Shown piece by piece: positions 1 to 6,408 of a stretch of DNA of 35,655 nucleotides. The translations under genes and the position numbers were made by a program. The stretch is from Azospirillum sp. 47_25 (GTDB lineage Bacteria > Pseudomonadota > Alphaproteobacteria > RF32 > CAG-239): assembly GCA_001917125.1 (NCBI GenBank), contig MNTU01000046.1, positions 1 through 35,655 of the forward strand. The letters run 5' to 3'. The notes under the pieces are model-generated. The model was not told the DNA's origin, did not search any database, and saw nothing but the letters and a program-made list of their open reading frames with translations. The stretch's first letter is position 1. The number at the start of each line of letters is the position of its first letter.

Positions 1-2
1 AA

Positions 3-98
3 ACCGGCAAAACGACCCTGGCAAACCACGATATAGGCAAACTGCTGAATTATTACGGGCTTGACGTGCGGCTGACGATAAATTCTCCGGACAATTAA
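3..98 (+). CDS. 3' end of a truncated ORF, possibly a small HTH protein
   Basis: The reading frame is open from the window edge and stops at 96-98, giving 31 residues (TGKTTLANHD at the start, RLTINSPDN at the end). The pattern TL...I.KLLNYYGLDVRL resembles the last helix and beta strand of Xre/HipB-type helix-turn-helix proteins. It also resembles the C-terminus of the small protein at 32623-32853 in this window. The start is missing, so the family cannot be fixed. It could equally be a chance open frame; it reads towards the convergent atp operon. Confidence 0.35.
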   Translation, partial: TGKTTLANHDIGKLLNYYGLDVRLTINSPDN

Positions 99-234
99 GG
101 AAAAGCCAGTTGGAAAAAGCTGTCCCGACTTCAGGAAAGATCTAAAACCTCTTATCTTGTTTCGCGGCAGCGGCAGTTAGGCCAATGATGATATCTTTGG
201 GCAATAAGATGAAGGTTTGGTCTTCCGCTTTAAG

Positions 235-264
235 AAACCCCGCCGTTTTCATCCGGCGGGGTTT
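235..264 (-). terminator. Intrinsic terminator of the atp (F0) operon
   Basis: A perfect 11-bp stem (235-245 with 254-264, core CCCCGCCG/CGGCGGGG) has an 8-nt loop. On the minus strand the stem is followed by a short T-rich tract. It lies 11 nt past the stop of the b-subunit gene. The flanks are A/T on both sides, so it may also stop plus-strand transcription from the truncated ORF at 3-98. Confidence 0.85.
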
Positions 265-275
265 TGTTCATCAGT

Positions 276-887
276 TTATTTAAGTTTGCTCAGCAGGGCG
301 ATTGAATTATCTATCAGTTTTGATTGTGCTGCGTTGTCCAAATGTTTGGCAACGGCTTTTTTTACTGCTTTGATGGTCAACTCGCTGGTCAGGGAAGCAA
401 TTTCCTGCGAGGCTTTTTCTTTGGCGCTGGTCAGGCGGTCTTCCGCGTCTTTTTCCTTTTGGCGCATATCCTGTTCCAGTTTGCTTAAGCTTTCGGTTTT
501 GAAATAGTCAACTTCTTTTTCGGCTTTTTTTAAAATGGCGGCCGCCTCACTTTCGGCATTGAGGAATTTCTTTTCATAGTCGGCCAGCAGTTTTTGGGCA
601 TCTTCCTGCAAGGCGGACGCTTCTCTGATGCGTGCAATGATGCCGGCGATGCGTTTTTTGAGCAGGGCGACGACGGTTCTGCCAATCGGCCGGGCCAATG
701 CGGCAACGACAAGAACAAATGCCATGGCGACCCAGAATTCCGCACTCTGGTAAAAGACTTCGTGGTGTCCGTCCAGTTCGGCCGCGGTGTTGTCAATGAT
801 GTTGGCAACATTTTCCGCCGCTTCGATTACGGCATTTTGAGTGGCGTCAATAATTTCTTTGCCCGGGGTTGCTGCTTCTACTGCCAT
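276..887 (-). CDS. atpF: F0F1 ATP synthase subunit b
   Basis: This is the peripheral-stalk b subunit of F-type ATP synthase, which clamps the F1 head to the membrane part. The 203 residues hold an acidic N-terminal extension of about 48 residues, one hydrophobic segment at about residues 50-66 (FWVAMAFVLVVAALA), and then a long Lys/Glu/Ala-rich helix typical of the dimeric coiled-coil stalk. It is the last gene of the run atpI-atpB-atpE-b'-b, starts 9 nt after the b' gene and is followed by a terminator. The N-terminal extension before the membrane helix is longer than in E. coli b but is often seen in alphaproteobacterial b subunits. The assignment of b versus b' rests on gene order and on the other copy's typical b' N-terminus. 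Confidence 0.9.
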   Translation of the reverse strand: MAVEAATPGKEIIDATQNAVIEAAENVANIIDNTAAELDGHHEVFYQSAEFWVAMAFVLVVAALARPIGRTVVALLKKRIAGIIARIREASALQEDAQKLLADYEKKFLNAESEAAAILKKAEKEVDYFKTESLSKLEQDMRQKEKDAEDRLTSAKEKASQEIASLTSELTIKAVKKAVAKHLDNAAQSKLIDNSIALLSKLK

Positions 888-896
888 GTTTGCACC

Positions 897-1379
897 TTAG
901 TTTTCCAAATCTTTAATTGCGGCCTTAATGTCGGAAACCTTAATGCCTGAAATTCCGATTTTTTTGATGATGTCAAGTGCCAGGTCTTCGGAAACGGCTT
1001 TAATTTGTTTCAGGGCTTCTTCTTTGCCGGCATTAATTTCTTTTTCGCCTTCTTTGATTTTTTTCTGAAGGCGGGCTTCGAGTTCGCTTTGTTTGTCGGA
1101 AATCAGACGGTTCATTTCGTCTTTGGTGTCGGCCAGCGACTTGTCGGCTTTTTCAGTGGCGGCGGCCAAAGCGTTCTGATATTTCCGCAAAGCGGCTTCG
1201 GCTTGTTCCTTAAGGTCGGCCGCCTTGTTGAGATAACCGTCGATTTTACGCTGCCGCTGTTCCATAATATCCGCAATTTTGGGAATAATGAATTTGGACA
1301 TGATGAACATCATGCTGAAAAAGCAGACGACCAGCCAAAACAACTGCGAGGTAAAAGTTGAGGTATCTAATTGAGGCAT
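897..1379 (-). CDS. atpF2: F0F1 ATP synthase subunit b'
   Basis: This is the second, divergent b-type stalk subunit found in photosynthetic and many other alphaproteobacteria, where one b and one b' form a heterodimeric stalk. The 160 residues begin MPQLDTSTFTSQLFWL, a classic b' start, then a membrane helix at about residues 12-30. A long charged helix ending near KDLEN follows. It sits between atpE and atpF in the order used by Rhodospirillum-type F0 operons. A stable hairpin separates it from atpE. The start follows a weak AAGGAG-like site (plus-strand ctcctta at 1388-1394). Confidence 0.9.
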   Translation of the reverse strand: MPQLDTSTFTSQLFWLVVCFFSMMFIMSKFIIPKIADIMEQRQRKIDGYLNKAADLKEQAEAALRKYQNALAAATEKADKSLADTKDEMNRLISDKQSELEARLQKKIKEGEKEINAGKEEALKQIKAVSEDLALDIIKKIGISGIKVSDIKAAIKDLEN

Positions 1380-1404
1380 TGCCCTAACTCCTTATTAAAC
1401 AAGC

Positions 1405-1443
1405 AAACCTCAGGCAACGGAAAACCGCTGCCTGAGAGGTTTA
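1405..1443 (-). promoter_or_regulatory. Intercistronic hairpin between atpE and the b' gene
   Basis: CTCAGGCA (1409-1416) pairs with TGCCTGAG (1429-1436). An inner GG/CC and an outer AAACCT/AGGTTT with a 2-nt bulge extend the stem. It begins directly after the atpE stop codon. Such hairpins commonly stabilise or partly terminate the c-subunit message, which is needed in excess over other F0 subunits. That role is inferred here. There is no long T-run, so it is not a strong terminator. Confidence 0.6.
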
Positions 1444-1444
1444 A

Positions 1445-1666
1445 CTATTTGCCGGTCAGCATAACCAGAGCGATAACCAGCGCATACAGAGCGATAGCTT
1501 CAACGGCGGCAAAACCGGCCCAGCCGTAAATATCGACATCTTTTTTAACCTGCGGGTTGCGTCCGACAATAGAAATAATTGTCGTCCAGACCTGAGATAC
1601 GCCCCAGGCGGCGGCCATCATTGACAAGGCGCACATGCCGGCGCCGATATAAGCCATAGGTTCCAT
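1445..1666 (-). CDS. atpE: F0F1 ATP synthase subunit c
   Basis: This is the proton-binding ring subunit, 73 residues in two membrane helices. The start chosen is ATG at 1664-1666, preceded at good spacing by AAGGAG. An upstream in-frame ATG at 1688-1690 would add a non-conserved MTSKKEKE. The loop carries the conserved GRNP (about residues 35-38) and helix 2 the ion-binding Glu56 in FAAVEAIALYALV. Helix 1 is unusual. The packing motif GxGxGxG is replaced by A18-A-A20-W-G22-V-S24, so three of the four small glycines are lost, reminiscent of the AxAxAxA of some alkaliphiles. About 160 nt separate it from atpB, long enough for its own promoter, though I see no convincing one. Confidence 0.93.
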   Translation of the reverse strand: MEPMAYIGAGMCALSMMAAAWGVSQVWTTIISIVGRNPQVKKDVDIYGWAGFAAVEAIALYALVIALVMLTGK

Positions 1667-1849
1667 TTCTTTCTCCTTTTTTGAGGTCATATAATGGCTG
1701 CTTCGTACGGAATCAGCGGGTTTGTCAGATGCTCACGTATCTTTATTGCACGTTTTGCTTTAACATCCCTTAATTCTTACCAGCGGTCTCACTTTTTGAC
1801 CCCTTTTGTCATTTTTAATTTTTACAAACGATTAACATAATTATATTTT

Positions 1850-2572
1850 TTAGTGACTATGCAATGCGTCGCCTAAATAGATACAGCTTAAGACTGTATA
1901 GATAAACGCTTGCAGCAGGGCGATGAAAATTTCAAAGACGATGATGCAGGCGTCAAAGGCCAGGGGTACAATCCCCAAAAAGCCTAAAGTTACGACAAAA
2001 CCGGCGATGATTTTAAGCATGATATGGCCGACGGTCATATTGGCAACCAAACGGACGGTTAAGCTGAAAGGTTTTGATAAAAACGAAATCATTTCAATCG
2101 GAATAATCAGCGGTGCCAGAGCAAAGGGGATTCCCTTGGGCATAAAAGTGCGCAGCCAGCCGAGTTTTTTCTTTTTGATGCCGATACCGATGTTAAACAA
2201 CAGGGCAATGACGGACAAGCCGCCGACGGCTGCCAGGTGCGACGTAAAGGTAAAAGCATAGGGAAACAGGCCGAGAACGTTGCCGAAAGCGACAAACAGG
2301 AAAATGGTAAAAATCAGGTAAAAATATTTCAGTCCTTCCGGTCCGATGTTTTCTTTAATCAGACTGGCGATAAAACCGTATATGCTTTCGGGAATTGACT
2401 GTGAAACGCTGGGTATAATGCTGCGCCGGCGCAGGCAGAACGCAAAAATCAGCGTGGAAAGGACGACCGCCAGAACCATAAACAGGGAAGAGTTGGTGAA
2501 AGAGATGTCAATGTCGCCGACTTTAATCGGGATAATCGGCTTGACGACAAACTGTTCCATAGGGTTCGACAT
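1850..2572 (-). CDS. atpB: F0F1 ATP synthase subunit a
   Basis: This is the stator channel subunit that passes protons to the c-ring. The 240 residues contain about five or six hydrophobic segments. The essential arginine is Arg174 in SLTVRLVANM, and the following GH (VGHIML) is also conserved. The usual Leu/Phe of RLFANM is replaced by Val. The length is normal for bacteria. It starts 3 nt after the atpI stop, so the two are translationally linked. It is followed by an AT-rich gap of about 160 nt before the atpE ribosome-binding site. Confidence 0.95.
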   Translation of the reverse strand: MSNPMEQFVVKPIIPIKVGDIDISFTNSSLFMVLAVVLSTLIFAFCLRRRSIIPSVSQSIPESIYGFIASLIKENIGPEGLKYFYLIFTIFLFVAFGNVLGLFPYAFTFTSHLAAVGGLSVIALLFNIGIGIKKKKLGWLRTFMPKGIPFALAPLIIPIEMISFLSKPFSLTVRLVANMTVGHIMLKIIAGFVVTLGFLGIVPLAFDACIIVFEIFIALLQAFIYTVLSCIYLGDALHSH

Positions 2573-2575
2573 GTG

Positions 2576-2878
2576 TTACTCCTGCTCTTTTTCCATGCTT
2601 TTGACAAAGCGGTAAACATTCAAGAAACCGGCAACACCGCCCAGGAACAGAAAAATAATCAGCAGCAGGGGGCGGGTGCCGAAAAGAATGTCAAGCAGGT
2701 AGCCGATGCCGGCGCCGACAATCACCCCGGAGATTAATTCTGCCCCGATACGGAAGCCAACTTTGGCAGCGTGGGCAAACTGGGATTCGGTTTTTTCTTC
2801 CCGGGTTCGCTGTTCTTTGGCTTTAAGCTTGCGGATGCGCTCATCCATTTGCTTAATATCGTCAGGAATCTTTTTCAT
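2576..2878 (-). CDS. atpI: AtpI-family F0 assembly protein
   Basis: This 100-residue protein has a charged, helical N-terminus (about 40 residues rich in Lys, Arg and Glu) and two membrane helices separated by a short polar turn. The first is glycine-rich (VIVGAGIGYLL) and the second is hydrophobic (LLLIIFLFLGGVAGFL). This is the layout of the alphaproteobacterial AtpI/AtpZ family, which helps c-ring assembly and is not part of the finished enzyme. A GAGGA site precedes the ATG. It lies 37 nt after the DsbA-like gene, so the atp genes may be co-transcribed with dciA and the DsbA-like gene. Confidence 0.85.
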   Translation of the reverse strand: MKKIPDDIKQMDERIRKLKAKEQRTREEKTESQFAHAAKVGFRIGAELISGVIVGAGIGYLLDILFGTRPLLLIIFLFLGGVAGFLNVYRFVKSMEKEQE

Positions 2879-2915
2879 TAGTTCCTCACTATAAACAAAA
2901 ATCGTTACTTACTTG

Positions 2916-3671
2916 TTAATTTTGTGCCGTTTTAGGTAACTTTTTATCAAGCAAAGCCTTTAAGGACGCATAGCCGGGAACGCCTTTGATAACCTCGCGG
3001 CTGCCGGGGGAAACAAGCAGAAAAGACGGCGTTCCCTGTATTTTCAGCCGGTCAATGGCCTGTTGGCGGACTTCAATAATGTCTGTTGCCGCGGCGTCGT
3101 CTTTCAGGCATTCCAAAGCCTTGGCCTTGCTGATGCCGTTATGGGCGGCATAGTCGGCGAGAATCTGTTCGCTGCGGGTGGAAAATCCCCATTCCCGCTG
3201 ATTTTTGAAAACGGTTTTGACGTAGTCATAGTAGTTGGCTGCCGGAATGCAGCGGGAAATCATCGCTCCCTGCATTGATTTGCGGTCAAGCGGAAAATTT
3301 ACGAAAATAACTTTTAATTTGCCGGATTTGATATAGTCGGCTTCCAGTTTGGGCAGTGTGCCGAGGTGAAAATCTGAGCAGTGGGTGCAGCCGAAAGAAG
3401 AAAATTCATATAAAGTCAACGGCGCTTCAGCCGAGCCCAAGGCCGGGCCTTTGGGCAGCGAGAGGGCAATTTTGGAATCGAGCGGCTGGGCAATGTCTTC
3501 TTCCGCCTCGTCATCAAATATGGCGGCATTGGCCTGTTTGACCAAAACGATGCGGCCGTCGGGCTGCATGACAAAGCCTTTCCAGCTCAGATACATGCCG
3601 GCGGCAATGAAAAAAACAATAAATGCAGCAACAAAAGAACTTACTTTTTTGACGATATCTTCAAATTTCAT
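2916..3671 (-). CDS. DsbA-family thiol:disulfide oxidoreductase, membrane-anchored
   Basis: A periplasmic thioredoxin-fold protein of 251 residues. An N-terminal hydrophobic segment (about residues 12-30) acts as signal or anchor. An acidic linker (FDDEAEEDI) follows, then the DsbA-like domain. The redox motif is C95-T-H-C98, preceded by the typical EFSSFG. The cis-proline loop is GTP215SF near the C-terminus. The domain matches the Thioredoxin_4/DsbA family that makes or isomerises disulfides in exported proteins. An additional Cys pair (Cys141 and Cys188) may be structural. It starts 4 nt after dciA, and this dciA/DsbA pairing is common in alphaproteobacteria. The substrate is unknown. Confidence 0.88.
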   Translation of the reverse strand: MKFEDIVKKVSSFVAAFIVFFIAAGMYLSWKGFVMQPDGRIVLVKQANAAIFDDEAEEDIAQPLDSKIALSLPKGPALGSAEAPLTLYEFSSFGCTHCSDFHLGTLPKLEADYIKSGKLKVIFVNFPLDRKSMQGAMISRCIPAANYYDYVKTVFKNQREWGFSTRSEQILADYAAHNGISKAKALECLKDDAAATDIIEVRQQAIDRLKIQGTPSFLLVSPGSREVIKGVPGYASLKALLDKKLPKTAQN

Positions 3672-3675
3672 GACC

Positions 3676-4209
3676 TTACTTCTCTTTTAGATTATTATCG
3701 GTGAATACACTTTGCCCTAATTTTATTAAAATTTCTTTTAATTCGGGATGATTAATTTCATCTGTCAGTTCTTCTATATAATTTTCTTCCGCGGCGGTTA
3801 CAAGTTTTCGGCGGGGGCGAGTCGGTTCTTTCGGCAGCAGCTCCTGCAGCGGGACGGAAGCGTTTTGGATGATTCTCAGTCCGGAAACGGCATTGTAGCC
3901 GAAATAAGTGTTTATTTTTTGGAGGATAAATTTTTCACGGTGCTGAATTTCCAGAGCAAAGGCGCCGCTGGGCACCATCAGGTGCAAAATACCGTTGTTT
4001 TTCTGATTGGGTTTGAAGTCTATTTTCTGCGGGAGGGTGTAAGCCGCCAATTCTTCGCCGACAATGCCGCTCCAGTCGGTCAGAATATCCACTTCGACAA
4101 AGCCTTTTTTGCCCAATATGCTGCGGGCCAAAGGCATAATGCTTTTGGCTACGGACTGAAGATCGCCGGCGCCGCGGCGGGGCTGGTTGTCGTTGTTTTC
4201 TTTGTTCAT
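3676..4209 (-). CDS. dciA: DciA-like (DUF721) protein
   Basis: A 177-residue protein with the DUF721 core at about residues 18-125. It has an N-terminal helical stretch (SIMPLARSILGKKGF), a tryptophan motif (LTDWSGIVGEELAAYTLPQKI) and a beta segment ending in a conserved hydrophobic strand. The family includes DciA, which loads the replicative helicase DnaB in bacteria lacking DnaC. The C-terminal 50 residues are charged and probably disordered. No good ribosome-binding site precedes the ATG, so an alternative start a little downstream is possible. It is the first gene of the minus-strand unit that continues into the ATP synthase genes and is divergent from fliO. Confidence 0.75.
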   Translation of the reverse strand: MNKENNDNQPRRGAGDLQSVAKSIMPLARSILGKKGFVEVDILTDWSGIVGEELAAYTLPQKIDFKPNQKNNGILHLMVPSGAFALEIQHREKFILQKINTYFGYNAVSGLRIIQNASVPLQELLPKEPTRPRRKLVTAAEENYIEELTDEINHPELKEILIKLGQSVFTDNNLKEK

Positions 4210-4219
4210 AGGGCAAAAG

Positions 4220-4253
4220 CTAGCATATTGCCATTTAAATTACAATATGCTAG
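4220..4253. promoter_or_regulatory. 11-bp inverted repeat in the dciA/fliO divergent spacer
   Basis: CTAGCATATTG (4220-4230) and CAATATGCTAG (4243-4253) are perfect inverted repeats with a 12-nt AT-rich centre that itself contains ATTTAAAT. They sit midway between two divergent start codons (4209 and 4289). The arrangement suits an operator for a dimeric regulator acting on both promoters. It could instead be a short RNA hairpin in one leader. No consensus I know was matched. Confidence 0.55.
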
Positions 4254-4288
4254 TTTCGTGTTGGTGAATGACCGGTAAGGAAAACGCA

Positions 4289-4576
4289 ATGGAATGGATT
4301 ATGATTTTAAAAGCCGTTTTGGCTCTGGCTTTCGTTTTGGGGCTGTTGCTGCTGACGTTATGGCTGTTCAAATACTGTGAGTTGCACGGTGCCAAAAACC
4401 GGTTTTTCAAAAAACTTCAGGATACTCAGCGCCTGAACATTGAAGAAATCCACCGGATTGACGCACGCAATTCGGTTGTGCTGGTGAAAAAAGACCAGAC
4501 CGAATATCTGTTGCTGCTGGGAGCAAATCAAAATCTGTTGCTGGAAACGACAGAATGTAAGAAGGCTAAAAAGTAA
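4289..4576 (+). CDS. fliO: Flagellar biosynthesis protein FliO
   Basis: FliO is a small membrane protein that stabilises FliP during assembly of the flagellar type III export gate. The 95 residues include one membrane helix at about residues 5-23 (LKAVLALAFVLGLLLLTLW). A cytoplasmic beta-rich segment follows, with the typical I.RIDARNSVVLVKKDQTEYLLLLG pattern. The start at 4289 has AAGG 8 nt upstream. An earlier in-frame ATG at 4268 would add MTGKENA without a good ribosome site. It ends directly against fliP. The family is poorly conserved, so position next to fliP carries much of the call. Confidence 0.85.
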   Translation: MEWIMILKAVLALAFVLGLLLLTLWLFKYCELHGAKNRFFKKLQDTQRLNIEEIHRIDARNSVVLVKKDQTEYLLLLGANQNLLLETTECKKAKK

Positions 4577-5320
4577 ATGTCGGGAAAAATAACGCGAATT
4601 GCCCTGTGGGTTTTGTTTTTCAGTTTTATTGCCGTCGGCACAGCCGCGGCGCAGACCATCAGTCTGAATGTGCAGGATCAGCCTACCGGTTCGGCAACCG
4701 CGCGGATTTTTAACATCATTCTGATGATTACGGTGCTGTCGATTGCGCCGAGTATTTTGGTGATGATGACTTCTTTCACCCGGATTATCGTTGTTTTTTC
4801 CATAACCCGCAGTGCTTTGGCCACCAATTCGACGCCGCCGAATATGGTTCTGATTTCGCTGGCTTTGTTTCTGACTATGTTCATCATGGCGCCGACTTTT
4901 GAAAAAGTGTGGGACGAGGGTATTAAGCCGATGTATGAAGAAAAGCTGGAGATTACCGAAGGGCTGGAGAAAGCCGCTGCGCCGATGAAAGAATTTATGG
5001 TGCGCAATACGCGGGAGAAGGATTTGCTGCTGTTTACCGATCTGGCGAAAGAAAAGCCGGCCGAATCGATTGAGGCCACGCCGCTGAAAGTGGCTATTCC
5101 GGCGTTTATGATCAGCGAACTGCGCCGGGCTTTTGAAATCGGTTTTCTTATCTTTATTCCGTTTTTGGTGATTGATATGGTGATTGCCTCAATTCTGATG
5201 TCCATGGGTATGATGATGCTGCCGCCGACCGTTTTGGCGCTGCCGTTTAAAGTTATTTTCTTTGTGTTGGTGGACGGCTGGTATATGTTGGCGGGGTCGC
5301 TGGTTCAATCCTTCAAGTGA
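4577..5320 (+). CDS. fliP: Flagellar export gate protein FliP
   Basis: FliP forms the core of the flagellar export gate together with FliQ and FliR. The 247 residues include an N-terminal signal peptide (ending near AAAQT), then hydrophobic segments. Family motifs are visible: SIAPSILVMMTSFTRIIVV, the TPPNMVLISLALFLT region, and a C-terminal part with IPAFMISELRRAFEIGFLI and GMMMLPPTVLALPFK. The length matches the family. It follows fliO with no gap and is followed by an unrelated outer-membrane gene on the other strand. The rest of the flagellar genes must lie elsewhere. Confidence 0.96.
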   Translation: MSGKITRIALWVLFFSFIAVGTAAAQTISLNVQDQPTGSATARIFNIILMITVLSIAPSILVMMTSFTRIIVVFSITRSALATNSTPPNMVLISLALFLTMFIMAPTFEKVWDEGIKPMYEEKLEITEGLEKAAAPMKEFMVRNTREKDLLLFTDLAKEKPAESIEATPLKVAIPAFMISELRRAFEIGFLIFIPFLVIDMVIASILMSMGMMMLPPTVLALPFKVIFFVLVDGWYMLAGSLVQSFK

Positions 5321-5396
5321 TAAGCTAGTGTCTCCTCTCAGAGACTGCTCTGTCCGTATGTGCTTTTTAAATTTTGCATTTATGTTTGATATTAAA

Positions 5397-5419
5397 AAAG
5401 GCCTCGAGAAGAGGCCTTT
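5397..5419 (-). terminator. Terminator of the outer-membrane barrel gene
   Basis: AAAGGCCTC (5397-5405) pairs with GAGGCCTTT (5411-5419) around a 5-nt loop. On the minus strand the stem runs into six to seven Ts. It lies 20 nt past the stop of the gene at 5439. It may also slow plus-strand readthrough from fliP, though the T-tract on that side is weak. Confidence 0.88.
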
Positions 5420-5438
5420 GGTTTCCTGAGGGAATGGT

Positions 5439-6068
5439 TTAGAAAACGTAGCGGAGACCGCCATAGACTTCATGGTTGTGAATGTCACCGTCGGCCAGTT
5501 CGCCCATATCGTAGTAGCGGTAACCGACATCAATGTTAAAGCGGGTGGTTACCTGAGCCGATAAACCGGCGCCGACAGACCAGGTGAAATTGTCTTCTTT
5601 ATATTCAACATTCGGCAAGCCGGTATTTTTGAAAGTGTATTCCAGACGGGTGATACCCAAACCGCCGGAGATATACGGGGTGAACATGGTGTAAGGAGAC
5701 AAATCCCAATAAACGTTAGCCATGTATGATTCAGAGGAAAATTCCGCCGAGCGCTGAGTAACGAAAACCGAATGAATACCCGGAGTTACTTTGATGTTGG
5801 AATCGTCCGTATCTTCGCGATAGACATATTCTGCTTCAACGCGGAAGTATCCCCAGCGGTAACCGATGGCGCCGCTGAACATCATGGCGTTGTCATCTAC
5901 GTCTAATTTTTTGTCTGTAGCAACGTTCTCATCTTTATCGCCGAGGCTGTGGTTGGTCACGCCGCCGCGTACTGCCAGATAAGGGCCGTCACAAGAGGCA
6001 GATGCCGCGTTTGCAAGGGATAAAGAAATTGCAAACACCGAAGCCGCCAATAAAAGTTTGTTGCTCAT
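5439..6068 (-). CDS. Small outer-membrane beta-barrel protein (OmpA-like/Omp25-like)
   Basis: A 209-residue secreted barrel protein. The signal peptide is about 24 residues long and ends at ASA. Alternating strands rich in aromatic and glycine residues follow (GAIGYRWGYFRVEAEYVYRED, YISGGLGITRLEYTF, WSVGAGLSAQV, FNIDVGYRYYDMG). The chain ends in YGGLRYVF, a terminal aromatic recognised by the BAM machinery. This fits the OMP_b-brl/Omp25 surface proteins of alphaproteobacteria, usually eight strands. GGAGT precedes the ATG at 7 nt, and a promoter and terminator frame it as a single-gene unit. A structural role in the outer membrane is likely; no specific function can be read. Confidence 0.85.
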   Translation of the reverse strand: MSNKLLLAASVFAISLSLANAASASCDGPYLAVRGGVTNHSLGDKDENVATDKKLDVDDNAMMFSGAIGYRWGYFRVEAEYVYREDTDDSNIKVTPGIHSVFVTQRSAEFSSESYMANVYWDLSPYTMFTPYISGGLGITRLEYTFKNTGLPNVEYKEDNFTWSVGAGLSAQVTTRFNIDVGYRYYDMGELADGDIHNHEVYGGLRYVF

Positions 6069-6111
6069 TTTTTAACTCCAAAAGTTAGATAAAAAACTCA
6101 AATTTTGTCTA

Positions 6112-6140
6112 AATATACACTAAGTTTTTCAATAAAGCAA
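6112..6140 (-). promoter_or_regulatory. Sigma-70-type promoter of the outer-membrane barrel gene
   Basis: On the minus strand TTGCTT (6135-6140), a 17-nt spacer and TATATT (6112-6117) stand about 45 nt upstream of the start codon at 6068. The elements match the vegetative consensus well. The surrounding 6141-6240 is AT-rich and holds nothing else I can name. Confidence 0.6.
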
Positions 6141-6270
6141 GCATTATTTTGCAAAAATATATCTTTTTTTATATAGCATAAGGGGTTAACAGCTGATTAA
6201 AATTGTAAAAAAGATTTATTTTAGTCTAAAAGTTCGGAAAATTTTGTTATCGGGCGGAAAGGCATAAAAA

Positions 6271-6299
6271 AACGGCGGAGACATAAGTACTCCGCCGTT
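6271..6299 (-). terminator. Terminator downstream of the 1349-residue lipoprotein gene
   Basis: AACGGCGGAG (6271-6280) and CTCCGCCGTT (6290-6299) form a perfect 10-bp stem with a 9-nt loop. On the minus strand a run of six Ts follows. It is 110 nt beyond the stop codon at 6409. Confidence 0.85.
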
Positions 6300-6311
6300 G
6301 TCAGGATTTCA

Positions 6312-6342
6312 GAGGATGCGGCCGGTAAACGGCGGCATCCTC
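6312..6342. terminator. Second hairpin downstream of the lipoprotein gene
   Basis: GAGGATGC (6312-6319) pairs with GCATCCTC (6335-6342) and inner GCCG pairs with CGGC around GTAAA. On the plus strand a T-rich tract follows, so it would work as a plus-strand terminator. No plus-strand gene ends here. It may instead protect the 3' end of the minus-strand message. Between it and the stop at 6409 lies only GC-rich spacer. Confidence 0.5.
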
Positions 6343-6408
6343 CTTTTGTTCATATCGGTAAAATCTTTTATCGCCGGCCGGTTAAAGCGGGCGGGGTTAA
6401 ACTTTTAT

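Noticed and set aside
1923..2261. Plus-strand open frame opposite atpB
   Set aside because: A shadow of a clear F0 subunit a gene, rich in Lys/Ile as expected from the antisense of a membrane protein.
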